NCBI GenBank assembly: GCA_024227995.1
Contig: CP100465.1
Coordinates: forward strand, 1,116,001 to 1,180,000
Direction of reading: 5' to 3'
Origin: Halomicrococcus gelatinilyticus
GTDB taxonomy: Archaea; Halobacteriota; Halobacteria; Halobacteriales; Haladaptataceae
Length of the DNA: 64,000 nt
A program made the translations under genes and the position numbers. Under the pieces are notes generated by a model that was given only the letters and a program-made list of their open reading frames with translations, did not search any database and was not told where the DNA came from. The stretch's first letter is position 1. Each line of letters opens with the position of its first letter. Of this stretch, positions 26,186 through 33,777 are shown one piece after another.

Positions 26186-26937
26186 CCATGCTTGAAGCGA
26201 AGAACCTCCACAAGACGTTCGGGAAGGTACTGGCGACGGACGACATCAGCGTCGAGTTCGGCCGCGAACCGGGGGAGATGGTGTTCATCGTCGGCCCCAA
26301 CGGCGCGGGCAAGACGACCCTCGTGAACCTGCTCACCGGGCGACTGGAACCGGACCAGGGCCGGGTCGTCCTCGACGGCGAGGACGTGACGAGCGAGTCG
26401 CCGGACGAGCGCGTCCACGACGGCCTCGTCCGCAGCTTCCAGGTCGTGCGACTGTTCGAGGAGATGACCGTCCGCGAGAACCTCCGGACGGCCGTCCTCT
26501 CGCGCGAGCGGCTGACGTCGAGCCTCGCGAGCCTCTCGGAAGACCACGAGGAGGTCGAGGCGACCGTCGACGGCCTGCTCGCGCGGTTCAACCTCGACGA
26601 CGTGGCCGACGCGGTCGCCGAGGAGCTCCCCCACGGCAACCGCAAGCTGCTCGACGTGGCGATGTCGTTCGGGCTCGACCCCGAGTACCTGCTGCTCGAC
26701 GAGCCGACCGCCGGCGTCTCGACCAGCGAGAAGGAGTACGTCATCGACACCATCGCGGAGGTCGGCAAGGAACGGGGCGTGACGACGGTGACCATCGAGC
26801 ACGACATGGACATCGTCAGCGAGTACGCCGACCGCGTGATCGCGCTCCACCGCGGGCAGGTCCACGGCGAGGGGCCCCCTTCGATGCTCGAGACCGACCA
26901 GGAGCTCCGCCGCCTCCTGCTGGGGGTGGAAGAATGA
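26182..26937 (+). CDS. livG: ABC transporter ATP-binding protein (LivG-like)
   Basis: A 251-residue ATPase. Walker A is FIVGPNGAGKTTLVNLLTG, the signature-equivalent region is EELPHGNRKLLDVAMSFGLD, Walker B is YLLLDEPTAGVS, and the switch His is in VTIEHDMDIV. The LSGGQ position reads LPHGN, as is common in LivG relatives. Start ATG 26182 overlaps the LivM stop; another ATG two codons on is possible. It pairs with the LivF-like ATPase. Confidence 0.92.
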   Translation: MTMLEAKNLHKTFGKVLATDDISVEFGREPGEMVFIVGPNGAGKTTLVNLLTGRLEPDQGRVVLDGEDVTSESPDERVHDGLVRSFQVVRLFEEMTVRENLRTAVLSRERLTSSLASLSEDHEEVEATVDGLLARFNLDDVADAVAEELPHGNRKLLDVAMSFGLDPEYLLLDEPTAGVSTSEKEYVIDTIAEVGKERGVTTVTIEHDMDIVSEYADRVIALHRGQVHGEGPPSMLETDQELRRLLLGVEE

Positions 26938-27662
26938 GCCTGCTCGAACTGCACGACGTGAGCGCCGCCGTCGAGGGGTTCGACGTCACCCACGAGGTGA
27001 ACCTCACCGTCGACGCGGGCGAGGCGGTCGGTCTCGTCGGGCGCAACGGCGCGGGCAAGACGACGACGTTCCGCAGCGTCATGGGCCTGACCGAGGTGAC
27101 CGGCGGCGTGGTCCGGTTCGACGGCGAGGCGCTCACCAGCCTCGACTCCGACCGCATCCCCGGACGCGGCATCGGCTACCAGCCCGAGGACCGCAAGCTG
27201 TTCACCGGGATGACCGTCGACGAGAACTTCCGGCTCCCCATCTGGTCGGTCGGCGACGAGCGCGGCATCGACGACGAGGACGCCGTCGTGGAGGACATCT
27301 ACGACGTGTTCTCCGAACTCGATGACCGCCGCGACGCGAAGGTCGAGAACCTCAGCGGCGGCCAGGCGAAGATGGTCGCCATCGGCCGCGCGCTCGCGCT
27401 CCAGCCCGACCTCCTGCTGCTCGACGAGCCGCTGGAGGGGCTGGCGCCCGTCGTCGTCTCGAACCTGAAAGAGCACATCCGCGACATCAACGACCGCGGC
27501 ATCGCCGTCCTCGTCGCCGAGTCGAACGTCACCCACGTCCCCGACGTCGTCGACCGCATCTACGTCGTCGAGCGCGGGGAGATCGTCGCCAGCGGCGACC
27601 CCGACGAGCTCGCCGGCGACGAGGAGATCCAGAAGCTGATGCAGGGCAGCGGCAACGAGTAG
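26934..27662 (+). CDS. livF: ABC transporter ATP-binding protein (LivF-like)
   Basis: A 242-residue ATPase, last gene of the operon. Walker A is LVGRNGAGKTTTFRSVMGL, the signature is ENLSGGQAKMVAIGRAL, Walker B is LLLLDEPLEGLAP, and the family tag is GIGYQPEDRKLFTGMTV. The switch His is replaced: the region reads VAESNVTHVPDVVDR, with Asn where His is usual in LivG but variable in LivF. The start overlaps the LivG stop by 4 bases. Confidence 0.92.
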   Translation: MSLLELHDVSAAVEGFDVTHEVNLTVDAGEAVGLVGRNGAGKTTTFRSVMGLTEVTGGVVRFDGEALTSLDSDRIPGRGIGYQPEDRKLFTGMTVDENFRLPIWSVGDERGIDDEDAVVEDIYDVFSELDDRRDAKVENLSGGQAKMVAIGRALALQPDLLLLDEPLEGLAPVVVSNLKEHIRDINDRGIAVLVAESNVTHVPDVVDRIYVVERGEIVASGDPDELAGDEEIQKLMQGSGNE

Positions 27663-27681
27663 CCGGCCGACGCGGTCGCTC

Positions 27682-27686
27682 TTTTT
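27682..27686 (+). terminator. Oligo-T terminator after the transporter operon
   Basis: A run of five T in an otherwise GC-rich stretch, 20 bases after the LivF-like stop codon. Haloarchaeal intrinsic termination relies mostly on T-runs; no strong stem precedes it. Confidence 0.45.
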
Positions 27687-27750
27687 CGCGTCGAGCAGTC
27701 GAGAGACGCGTCGACGACCGTCGACCTGGACTCCGGGGACGCGCGAGAGG

Positions 27751-27852
27751 ACGGACGAACGGGAGACGGACGACGCGGAGAACAGCGAACGGGAGACGGA
27801 CGACGCGGAGAACAGCGAACGGGAGACGGACGACGCGGAGAACAGCGAACGG
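27751..27852. repeat. 30-bp tandem repeat between convergent genes
   Basis: Two full copies of a 30-base unit (AACAGCGAACGGGAGACGGA followed by CGACGCGGAG) stand at 27781-27810 and 27811-27840. A preceding copy (27751-27780) differs only in its first bases, and a partial copy follows (27841-27852). It lies between the transporter operon and the acyl-CoA synthetase, whose stop is 24 bases further on. No gene runs through it in a believable way. Confidence 0.9.
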
Positions 27853-27875
27853 TCGCAGGGTCGCCTGCTACGGGA

Positions 27876-29519
27876 TCACTCTGCTTCTCGCTCGCGGAGT
27901 CGCCGGCGCTGTATCTTGCCGGTCGTCGTCTGGGGCAGCCGCTCCACGAACTCGATCTCGCGGGGGTACTCGTACTTGGCGAGCTGGTCGCGCACGAGGT
28001 CGCGGATGGCCGCACGAAGCGCGTCGTCGCCGTCGACGCCCGGCACCGTCTGGACGAACGCCTTGATTATCTCGCCGCGCCGGTCGTCGGGAACGCCGAC
28101 GACGCCGACCTGTTCGACCGCCTCGTGTTCGAGGATGGCCGACTCGACCTCGCCGGGGCCGACGCGGTAGCCGCTGGTGATGATGAGGTCGTCGTCGCGC
28201 GACTTGAACCAGACGTAGCCCTCCTCGTCCTGGACGGCAAGGTCGCCAGTGAGGTGCCAGTCGCCGACCCGCACCGACTCGGTCTTCTCCGGATTCTGCC
28301 AGTACTCCGTGAAGATGGCGGGTTCGGTCGGGTTCCGGACCGCTATCTGGCCGACCTCGCCGCGCGGGAGCTCCTCGCCGGTCTCGCCGTCGACGATGGC
28401 GACGTCGTGGCCGGGGACGGGCTTGCCCATGCTCCCCGGCCGGGCCTCGAACCAGTCGTGGCAGTTCGAGACCAGCAGGTTCGCCTCCGTCTGGCCGTAG
28501 ATCTCGTTGACCGTGACGCCCGACAGCGCCTCGTCGGCCCAGTCGAGTATCTCCGGCGTGAGCGGTTCGCCGCCGGAGCTGATGGCGTCGAGGTCGAGGT
28601 CGTAGCGCTCGTCGGGGGCGTCGACCTCCATCATCATCCGGATGGCCGTCGGCGGCAGGAACGTGTCCGTGACGCCGAACTCCTCGATTATCTCGAACGC
28701 CTCCTCGGGGTCGAACTTGCCCATCGGGTAGCCGACGACGGGGCGACCGTAGTGCCAGGCCGGGAACACGAGGTCGCCGAGCGCGCCGATCCAGGCCCAG
28801 TCGGCGGGCGTCCACGCCACCGTCTTGCCGACGACGTCGCGCTCGAAGTACATCTGGTAGGCGGGACAGTGGCCGAGCCACGCCTCGTGGGGGTGCAGCG
28901 CGCCCTTCGGCGGGCCGGTGCTCCCGCTCGTGTAGATGATGATGGCGGGCGTCTCCGGGCCGGTGTCGGCGAGGTCGCAACGACGCGACTCGCCGGCGTA
29001 GACGTCCTCGAACGCCCGCGCGTCGCCCTCTGCGTCGCCGTCCACCTCGACCACGTGGTCGAGGTCCGGACAGTCGTCGCGCACCGCGTCCAGCGTCTCC
29101 CGGACCGACTCGTCGACGACGGCTACCTTCGTACCGCTGTCGGAGAGCCGGTAGCCGAGCGCCTCCTCGCCGAAGAGCACGGACAGCGGCACCGACACCG
29201 CGCCGAGCTTCCAGCAGGCGAGGTGGGTGATGGGGTTCGCCGGCTTCTGCGGGAGCGCGACGGCGACGCGGTCGCCGAACCCGACGCCCATCGACGCCAG
29301 CGCGTTCGCGACCTGGTTCGAGCGGACGTCGAGGTCGTGGAAGGTGTACGTCTCGCGCCGCCCGTCGGGGTACGCCTGGAAGAGCGCCACCTGCCCCTTC
29401 GGGTCGTCGTGCTTGCGGAGGAGGTCGTGGGCGGCGTTGTAGTCGTCCGGCACCGACCACTCGAACTCCTCTCTGGCCTGCTGGTGTGACTCGTAGTCGA
29501 GCGTGAGATACGACGGCAT
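27876..29519 (-). CDS. AMP-forming acyl-CoA synthetase (medium-chain / acetyl-CoA synthetase-like)
   Basis: A 547-residue adenylate-forming enzyme. The P-loop-like motif is IIYTSGSTGPPKGALH, the A5-type motif is NEIYGQTEANLLV, the hinge Asp region is WHLTGDLAVQDEEGYVWFKSRDDD, and the catalytic Lys is in QTTTGKIQRRRL near the C-terminus. It activates a carboxylic acid to acyl-AMP and then acyl-CoA. The sequence looks like medium-chain (AcsM-like) enzymes. It converges on the ABC importer operon, so it might activate the imported compound; that is a guess from position. An AT-rich TATATTAA element lies about 45 bases before the ATG. Confidence 0.88.
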   Translation of the reverse strand: MPSYLTLDYESHQQAREEFEWSVPDDYNAAHDLLRKHDDPKGQVALFQAYPDGRRETYTFHDLDVRSNQVANALASMGVGFGDRVAVALPQKPANPITHLACWKLGAVSVPLSVLFGEEALGYRLSDSGTKVAVVDESVRETLDAVRDDCPDLDHVVEVDGDAEGDARAFEDVYAGESRRCDLADTGPETPAIIIYTSGSTGPPKGALHPHEAWLGHCPAYQMYFERDVVGKTVAWTPADWAWIGALGDLVFPAWHYGRPVVGYPMGKFDPEEAFEIIEEFGVTDTFLPPTAIRMMMEVDAPDERYDLDLDAISSGGEPLTPEILDWADEALSGVTVNEIYGQTEANLLVSNCHDWFEARPGSMGKPVPGHDVAIVDGETGEELPRGEVGQIAVRNPTEPAIFTEYWQNPEKTESVRVGDWHLTGDLAVQDEEGYVWFKSRDDDLIITSGYRVGPGEVESAILEHEAVEQVGVVGVPDDRRGEIIKAFVQTVPGVDGDDALRAAIRDLVRDQLAKYEYPREIEFVERLPQTTTGKIQRRRLREREAE

Positions 29520-29627
29520 GCTACAAGATTCCAGTCTCGGACCTATCTAATCCGAGGTTAATATATTGCCGTCGGCTGGCGATTGTACGGGTCGTCGGCG
29601 AAAACCAGTCCGCGTCGGGAGAGCGGG

Positions 29628-31082
29628 TCAGTACGACTTCGCGAAGTACGCCGTCTCCTCGGCCTCGTCGCCGCAGACGGCACACTCCTCGCCGATGGGT
29701 TCCTCGTCGCGGTCGAGGGGAACCATCACGATCTCGGCGGCGATCTCGTCCTTGACGACCGTCTCGCAGGCCTCGTCACCGCACCACGGCGTCTTGACGT
29801 AGCCGCCGTGCTGGCCGATGGTGCCGAGGATCTGGGGCACCTCGTACGCCTCGCGGACGTTCTCCTCCAGGTTCTGTTCGGCGGCCTCGTACAACTTGTC
29901 GAAGACGGCGTCGAAGTGGTCGCGCGTGGTCTCGGCGATGTCGTCGCGGTCCTCGGTGACGCTCTCGCCGTCCGGCCGATGGACGACGGTGACCTCCTCG
30001 TCCTCGACCTCGTTGGGGCCGATCTCGAACCGGACGGGGACGCCCTTCAGCTCCCACTCGTTGAACTTGAAGCCGGGGTTGCGCTCGTCGCGGTCGTCGA
30101 GTTCGACGCGGATGCCGGCGGATTCGAGGTCCTCGGCGACGTCCTCGGCGTAGTCGAGGACCTCCTCGCGGTTGTCCTCCTGCCAGATGGGGACGACGAC
30201 GACCTGCTCGGGGGCGATTGCGGGCGGGCAGACGAACCCCTGGTCGTCGCTGTGGGTCATGATGAGCGCGCCGAGCGAGCGCCACGACAGGCCCCAGGAG
30301 GTGGTGTGAGCGACGCGGTCCTCCTCGTCGGCGTCGGTGAAGACGAGGTCGTACGCCTCCGCGAACCCCTGGCCGAGGTAGTGGCTGGTCGCGCTCTGGA
30401 CGGACTTGCCGTCGGGCATCAGCGCCTCGATGGACGTCGTGGTGTGCGCGCCGGGGAACTTGTCGTGGGCGGGCTTGCGGCCGCGCATGACCGGGATGGC
30501 GAGCACCTCCTCCATCAGCCGCTCGTACTGGTCGAGGCGCAGCATCGTCTCGTCCCACGCCTCCTCCTCCGTCTCGTGGGCGGTGTGGCCCTCCTGCCAG
30601 AGGAACTCCTTCGTGCGGAAGAACGGCTTCGTCTCCGTCGCCTCCCAGCGGATGACGCTGCACCACTGGTTCAGGCGCAGGGGCAGGTCGCGGTGGCTGC
30701 GGACCCACTCGCTCATGAACGGCGTGATGATGCTCTCGCTGGTGGGGCGGAACGCGAGGCGCTCCTCCAGTTCGTCGTGGCCGCCCTGGGTCACCCACGC
30801 CACCTCGGGGTCGAACCCCTCGACGATGTCGCTCTCGCGTTCGAGGTAGCTCTCGGGGATGAGCGCGGGGAAGTAGGCGTTCTGCGATCCGGTGTCCTTG
30901 AACCAGCCGTCGAGGTGGTCCTGGATGCCCTCCCACAGCGCGTACCCGCGGGGACGGGTGACGATGAACCCGCCCATGGGCGCGTAGTCGGCGAGCTCGG
31001 CCTTCTGGACGACCTCGGCGTACCAGTCGCCGGGGCTGTACTCCTTGGACTCGGTGATGCCGAGTTCCTGCTCGTTGCTCAT
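29628..31082 (-). CDS. proS: Prolyl-tRNA synthetase (archaeal/eukaryotic type)
   Basis: A 484-residue class II synthetase without the bacterial editing insertion, as in archaea. Motif 1 region is GGFIVTRPRGYALWEGIQ; motif 2 is WCSVIRWEATETKPFFRTKEF; the Pro/ATP site shows FLWQEGHTAH. The anticodon-binding domain starts near VVVPIWQEDN, and the C-terminal zinc-like domain has four Cys (WCGDEACE and CAVCGDE) and ends in the conserved aromatic Tyr (AYFAKSY). It charges tRNA-Pro in the cytoplasm. It is monocistronic, with a promoter in the 120-base gap shared with a divergent small membrane protein gene. Confidence 0.95.
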   Translation of the reverse strand: MSNEQELGITESKEYSPGDWYAEVVQKAELADYAPMGGFIVTRPRGYALWEGIQDHLDGWFKDTGSQNAYFPALIPESYLERESDIVEGFDPEVAWVTQGGHDELEERLAFRPTSESIITPFMSEWVRSHRDLPLRLNQWCSVIRWEATETKPFFRTKEFLWQEGHTAHETEEEAWDETMLRLDQYERLMEEVLAIPVMRGRKPAHDKFPGAHTTTSIEALMPDGKSVQSATSHYLGQGFAEAYDLVFTDADEEDRVAHTTSWGLSWRSLGALIMTHSDDQGFVCPPAIAPEQVVVVPIWQEDNREEVLDYAEDVAEDLESAGIRVELDDRDERNPGFKFNEWELKGVPVRFEIGPNEVEDEEVTVVHRPDGESVTEDRDDIAETTRDHFDAVFDKLYEAAEQNLEENVREAYEVPQILGTIGQHGGYVKTPWCGDEACETVVKDEIAAEIVMVPLDRDEEPIGEECAVCGDEAEETAYFAKSY

Positions 31083-31204
31083 ACGTGGAGGTCAGCCACG
31101 AGAATAATAAACCCGCTGTGTTCGCCGCCGGAGGCGTCGTCGCGCGAAGCAGTACGCGGGGTCGGCCGACCAACGCTTTTGTCAATCGGTCCCAAAGTGC
31201 GGCT

Positions 31205-31597
31205 ATGCGAGCGCCGACGATCCGCGCACCGACGGGCGGCATGAACCGGCGCATCTTCCGCTGGGCCGGACTGTTGGTCCTGGCGCTGAACGGCGGGCTG
31301 GTCGCGCTGTTCGGCGTCGGGAGGCTGACCCAGGTCGACGTGGCGGTCCAGTTCCTGCTCGGCGTCTGCTCGGGACTCCTGCTGGTGCTCTCGACGGTCG
31401 AGCTCCCGTGGGACGTCCCGTGGTACCGGCTCGCCGGCCTGGGGTACGTCTGCTTCGCAGTGTGGATGCTCCTGACGCTACTCGCCAGCGACGACGCCAT
31501 CTGGTGGCGGACCGTGGCGGTCCTGAACGCGCTGGTCGTCACGTTCGTCGGCGTCGACGTCGCGCGCGGCGGCCGGCACTTCGACGTCGAGAGGTGA
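31205..31597 (+). CDS. Small four-helix membrane protein, unknown function
   Basis: A 130-residue protein with four hydrophobic segments: GLLVLALNGGLVALFGV, VAVQFLLGVCSGLLLVL, LAGLGYVCFAVWMLLTLL and TVAVLNALVVTFVGVDVA. The start is uncertain: ATG 31205 lies about 28 bases after a CGCTTTTG element, which suits a leaderless start, while ATG 31241 (MNRRIFRWAG) gives the more usual membrane protein N-terminus. I recognise no family. It is divergent from proS and followed by a Nudix gene 40 bases later on the same strand. Confidence 0.65.
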   Translation: MRAPTIRAPTGGMNRRIFRWAGLLVLALNGGLVALFGVGRLTQVDVAVQFLLGVCSGLLLVLSTVELPWDVPWYRLAGLGYVCFAVWMLLTLLASDDAIWWRTVAVLNALVVTFVGVDVARGGRHFDVER

Positions 31598-31637
31598 CCC
31601 CTGCAATTGATACGACGGCGATACGTCGTCGGCACCG

Positions 31638-32156
31638 ATGATAGCCGTCGCGGCGAACTACTGCCCGGAGTGTGGACGCGAACTCACGACGATCGAGTTC
31701 GAGGGACGGGAGCGAGACCACTGTCCGACGTGCGAGCGGACGTGGTGGCGCCAGTCGGTGCCGACGACGAGCGTGACGGTCCGCGACGACGACCGCGTGC
31801 TGTTGATCCAGCGCGCCGACGGGCCGGACGCCGGTCGCTGGGACCTCCCGGCGGGTCACCCGGAGCACGACGAACCGGGACGCGAGGCCGCAGCCCGCGA
31901 GCTCACAGAGGAGACGGGGCTGGTCGCGGACCCCGCCGCCCTGGACCTCGTCGGAACGGTTCTGGCGGAACGACCCTGGGGAACGAACCGGTCGATAAAC
32001 TACCGCGTCGACCGCGCCACGACCGACGGCGAGGTGACGGCAGGGTCCGACGCCGCAGACGCCCGATTCGTCCCCACTGCTGCGGTCCGCGAGGGGGACG
32101 TGGACGTTCGGCCGCTCGGACGGCGCAGGCTTCGGGACGCTGGCGTACTGGAGTAG
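31638..32156 (+). CDS. Nudix hydrolase with N-terminal zinc ribbon
   Basis: A 172-residue protein. Residues 8-33 hold a four-Cys ribbon (CPECG and CPTCE). The Nudix box matches the GX5EX7REUXEEXGU rule exactly: GHPEHDEPGREAAARELTEE followed by TGL (about residues 72-94). This ribbon-plus-Nudix layout is known from NudC-like and ADP-ribose or NADH pyrophosphatase relatives in archaea. It hydrolyses a nucleoside diphosphate linked to another group; the substrate is open. An oxidoreductase of the FAD/NAD type follows on the same strand. Confidence 0.87.
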   Translation: MIAVAANYCPECGRELTTIEFEGRERDHCPTCERTWWRQSVPTTSVTVRDDDRVLLIQRADGPDAGRWDLPAGHPEHDEPGREAAARELTEETGLVADPAALDLVGTVLAERPWGTNRSINYRVDRATTDGEVTAGSDAADARFVPTAAVREGDVDVRPLGRRRLRDAGVLE

Positions 32157-32242
32157 CACTGGTGCCGGTGAGGAGTGGTCACCGACGGTTCCCGCGGCCG
32201 TCCGAGTTATCCCTGCGCCGGTCGAACTGCCAGCGGTTCAGC

Positions 32243-32953
32243 ATGTCCGACACGCACGAGGTCACCGTCGCGTCCGTCCACCAGATGACGCCGGACGTCA
32301 AACAGTTCGTACTGGAGGCCGACGACCACACCTTCGACTTCCGACCGGGCCAGCACACCCAGATCCACTTCGAGCAGGACGGGGAGGAGGTGGTGCGGCC
32401 GTACACCGCGACGTCGTTGCCGGGCACCGACCGCATCACGCTGGCCATCAAGCGCTACCCGGACGGCACGGCGTCGACCTGGATGCACGAGCGGTCGCCC
32501 GGCGACGCCATCACCGTCGAGGAACTGGACGGCAACCTCTACCTCCGCGACCCCGATTCGGACGTGGCGTTCGTCGCGACGGGGACCGGCATCACCCCGA
32601 TGATGGCGATGTGCAAGCAGTACCTCGAGGAGGGGTCGGGGGATGCCCACTTCTTCTTCGGCGAGAAAGACGAGGCACACGTCGTCTACCGCGAGACGCT
32701 CGACCAGTTCGCCGCCGAGAACGACGACTTCGACGTGACGTACGTCCTCTCGGATGACGACTGGGCCGGCGACGAGGGGCACGTCCAGGATCACCTGGCC
32801 GACCACCTCGACGGGTTCGACGGGCGCGACTTCTACGTCTGCGGCGTGCCCGGGATGGTGGTCGAGACGCAGGACCACCTCCACGAGCGGGGCGTCGACG
32901 ACGACCGCATCTACACGGAGGGATGGGAGGGCGACGAGGTGGCCGGGGAGTGA
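32243..32953 (+). CDS. FAD-dependent ferredoxin-NADP reductase-like oxidoreductase
   Basis: A 236-residue flavin reductase of the FNR fold. FAD-binding motif RPYTAT (RxYS/T type) is near residue 51; the NAD(P) pyrophosphate loop is VAFVATGTGITPMMAM; the C-terminal CGVPGMVVETQDHL is the FNR Cys-Gly motif. There is no fused 2Fe-2S domain. It probably moves electrons between NAD(P)H and a ferredoxin or flavodoxin. The start ATG 32243 fits the family's MSDxHEVTV opening. Its stop abuts the stop of the convergent gene. Confidence 0.85.
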   Translation: MSDTHEVTVASVHQMTPDVKQFVLEADDHTFDFRPGQHTQIHFEQDGEEVVRPYTATSLPGTDRITLAIKRYPDGTASTWMHERSPGDAITVEELDGNLYLRDPDSDVAFVATGTGITPMMAMCKQYLEEGSGDAHFFFGEKDEAHVVYRETLDQFAAENDDFDVTYVLSDDDWAGDEGHVQDHLADHLDGFDGRDFYVCGVPGMVVETQDHLHERGVDDDRIYTEGWEGDEVAGE

Positions 32954-33466
32954 CTACTCCACGGCGAACGGGCTGTCGCCCTCAGTCCAGTCCCACCCCG
33001 GCAAGCGGGTCTGGAAGCCGGCGGCGAGCGCGGCCTCCAGGTCGTCGACGCCGGCGGGTTCCGACGGCTCGTGCTCGCCACCGCCGGGCGCGGTCTCGCC
33101 CTCGGGATGGTGGGTGACGTCCGCGTAGTGGAAGGTGGCCTCGCCGAGCAGGCGCAGGGGCTGGCTGCCGGCGATCATCCCGGCGAGTTCGCGGCCGAGG
33201 AGTTCGTCCACGACGAACCCCGGGTAGTCGTCCTCGACGTCGAGGTCGCGTAGCAGCGCCACCAGCGCCGCGACGTTGACGGCGAGGTCGCCGTCGGCGA
33301 AGACGGCGTCCACCTCGGCGCGGTAGTCGGCCTCGGAGACGGGGGCGACCTCGACGCCGAACGCCGCACCGAGGTCGCTGCGAACGCCGTTGATGAGTCG
33401 CACGACGGCGGTACGGTCGCGGACCCAGTCGCGCTCCGCCGCGACCGTGGCAGGTGAGAGTCGCAT
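32954..33466 (-). CDS. Conserved haloarchaeal protein of unknown function
   Basis: A 170-residue soluble acidic protein, mostly helical, starting MRLSPATVAAERDWVRDRTA. No membrane segment, signal peptide or metal motif is seen. A Gly/Glu-rich low-complexity part (HHPEGETAPGGGEHEPSEPAG) separates the body from a C-terminal LEAALAAGFQTRLPGWDW block. I do not recognise a named family. It is convergent with the flavin reductase, stop to stop, and divergent from the aCPSF1 leader. Confidence 0.7.
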   Translation of the reverse strand: MRLSPATVAAERDWVRDRTAVVRLINGVRSDLGAAFGVEVAPVSEADYRAEVDAVFADGDLAVNVAALVALLRDLDVEDDYPGFVVDELLGRELAGMIAGSQPLRLLGEATFHYADVTHHPEGETAPGGGEHEPSEPAGVDDLEAALAAGFQTRLPGWDWTEGDSPFAVE

Positions 33467-33510
33467 GGAGAGAAGGACGGTGCCGGTCGATTTAGGGATT
33501 TTGAGAAAGC

Positions 33511-33518
33511 TTTTATAA
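33511..33518 (+). promoter_or_regulatory. TATA box of the aCPSF1 leader / candidate RNA
   Basis: TTTTATAA stands alone in a GC-rich region, 260 bases before the aCPSF1 ATG. A start 25-28 bases on would begin transcription near 33540, inside the structured stretch described at 33529-33738, so the message would have a leader of about 240 bases, unlike most haloarchaeal genes. Confidence 0.6.
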
Positions 33519-33528
33519 TCGCACCGTT

Positions 33529-33738
33529 TAGATTGTGGTAAGCGGGTTTTCCTGCGTCTCCCCTCTCACTTCCGGGGAGTACGTCACGCGCTCAAACGCG
33601 GTCCCGCGGAAAACCGAGACAATCTATGCTGTGCTGTACTGTCAGTCGTAGTCGTCACGGTAGGAGGTCGCCACACAGCGTGGCGGCCGACTCCTGCCTG
33701 CGGCGACGGAACCGGCGTCGGACGTGGAGTCCCAGCAT
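33529..33738 (+). ncRNA. Candidate structured RNA or long structured 5' leader upstream of aCPSF1
   Basis: No reading frame fits the 311-base gap before aCPSF1, but the sequence folds by eye into two branched domains. Domain 1: outer TAGATTGT/ACAATCTA (33529-33536 with 33619-33626), then GGTTTTCC/GGAAAACC (33545-33552 with 33608-33615) extended by GCG/CGC past one bulged T, enclosing hairpins CTCCCC/GGGGAG (33558-33563, 33574-33579) and CGCG/CGCG (33587-33600). Domain 2: ATGCTG/CAGCAT (33626-33631, 33733-33738) enclosing a 16-bp hairpin GGTAGGAG-GTCGCCAC / GTGGCGGC-CTCCTGCC (33659-33698, three-base bulge) and CGACG/CGTCG (33704-33720). It lacks the motifs of RNase P RNA and of the SRP RNA helix 8 that I know. 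A free ncRNA or a cis-acting leader are both possible. Confidence 0.55.
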
Positions 33739-33777
33739 GCGCTCTCCGAGTAACGGTCGAAGTGGACCTTTCTCACC

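Noticed and set aside
27560..28015. Coding frame across the 30-bp repeats (SPRRPSPVR-type peptide)
   Set aside because: It is only the translation of the tandem repeat plus the antisense of livF; basic Arg/Ser composition is unlike the acidic proteome.
33529..33738. Signal recognition particle RNA or RNase P RNA
   Set aside because: The fold is rich in stems, but I do not find the SRP helix 8 motif or the RNase P core sequences, and the length is shorter than either archaeal RNA. Left as an unidentified candidate.
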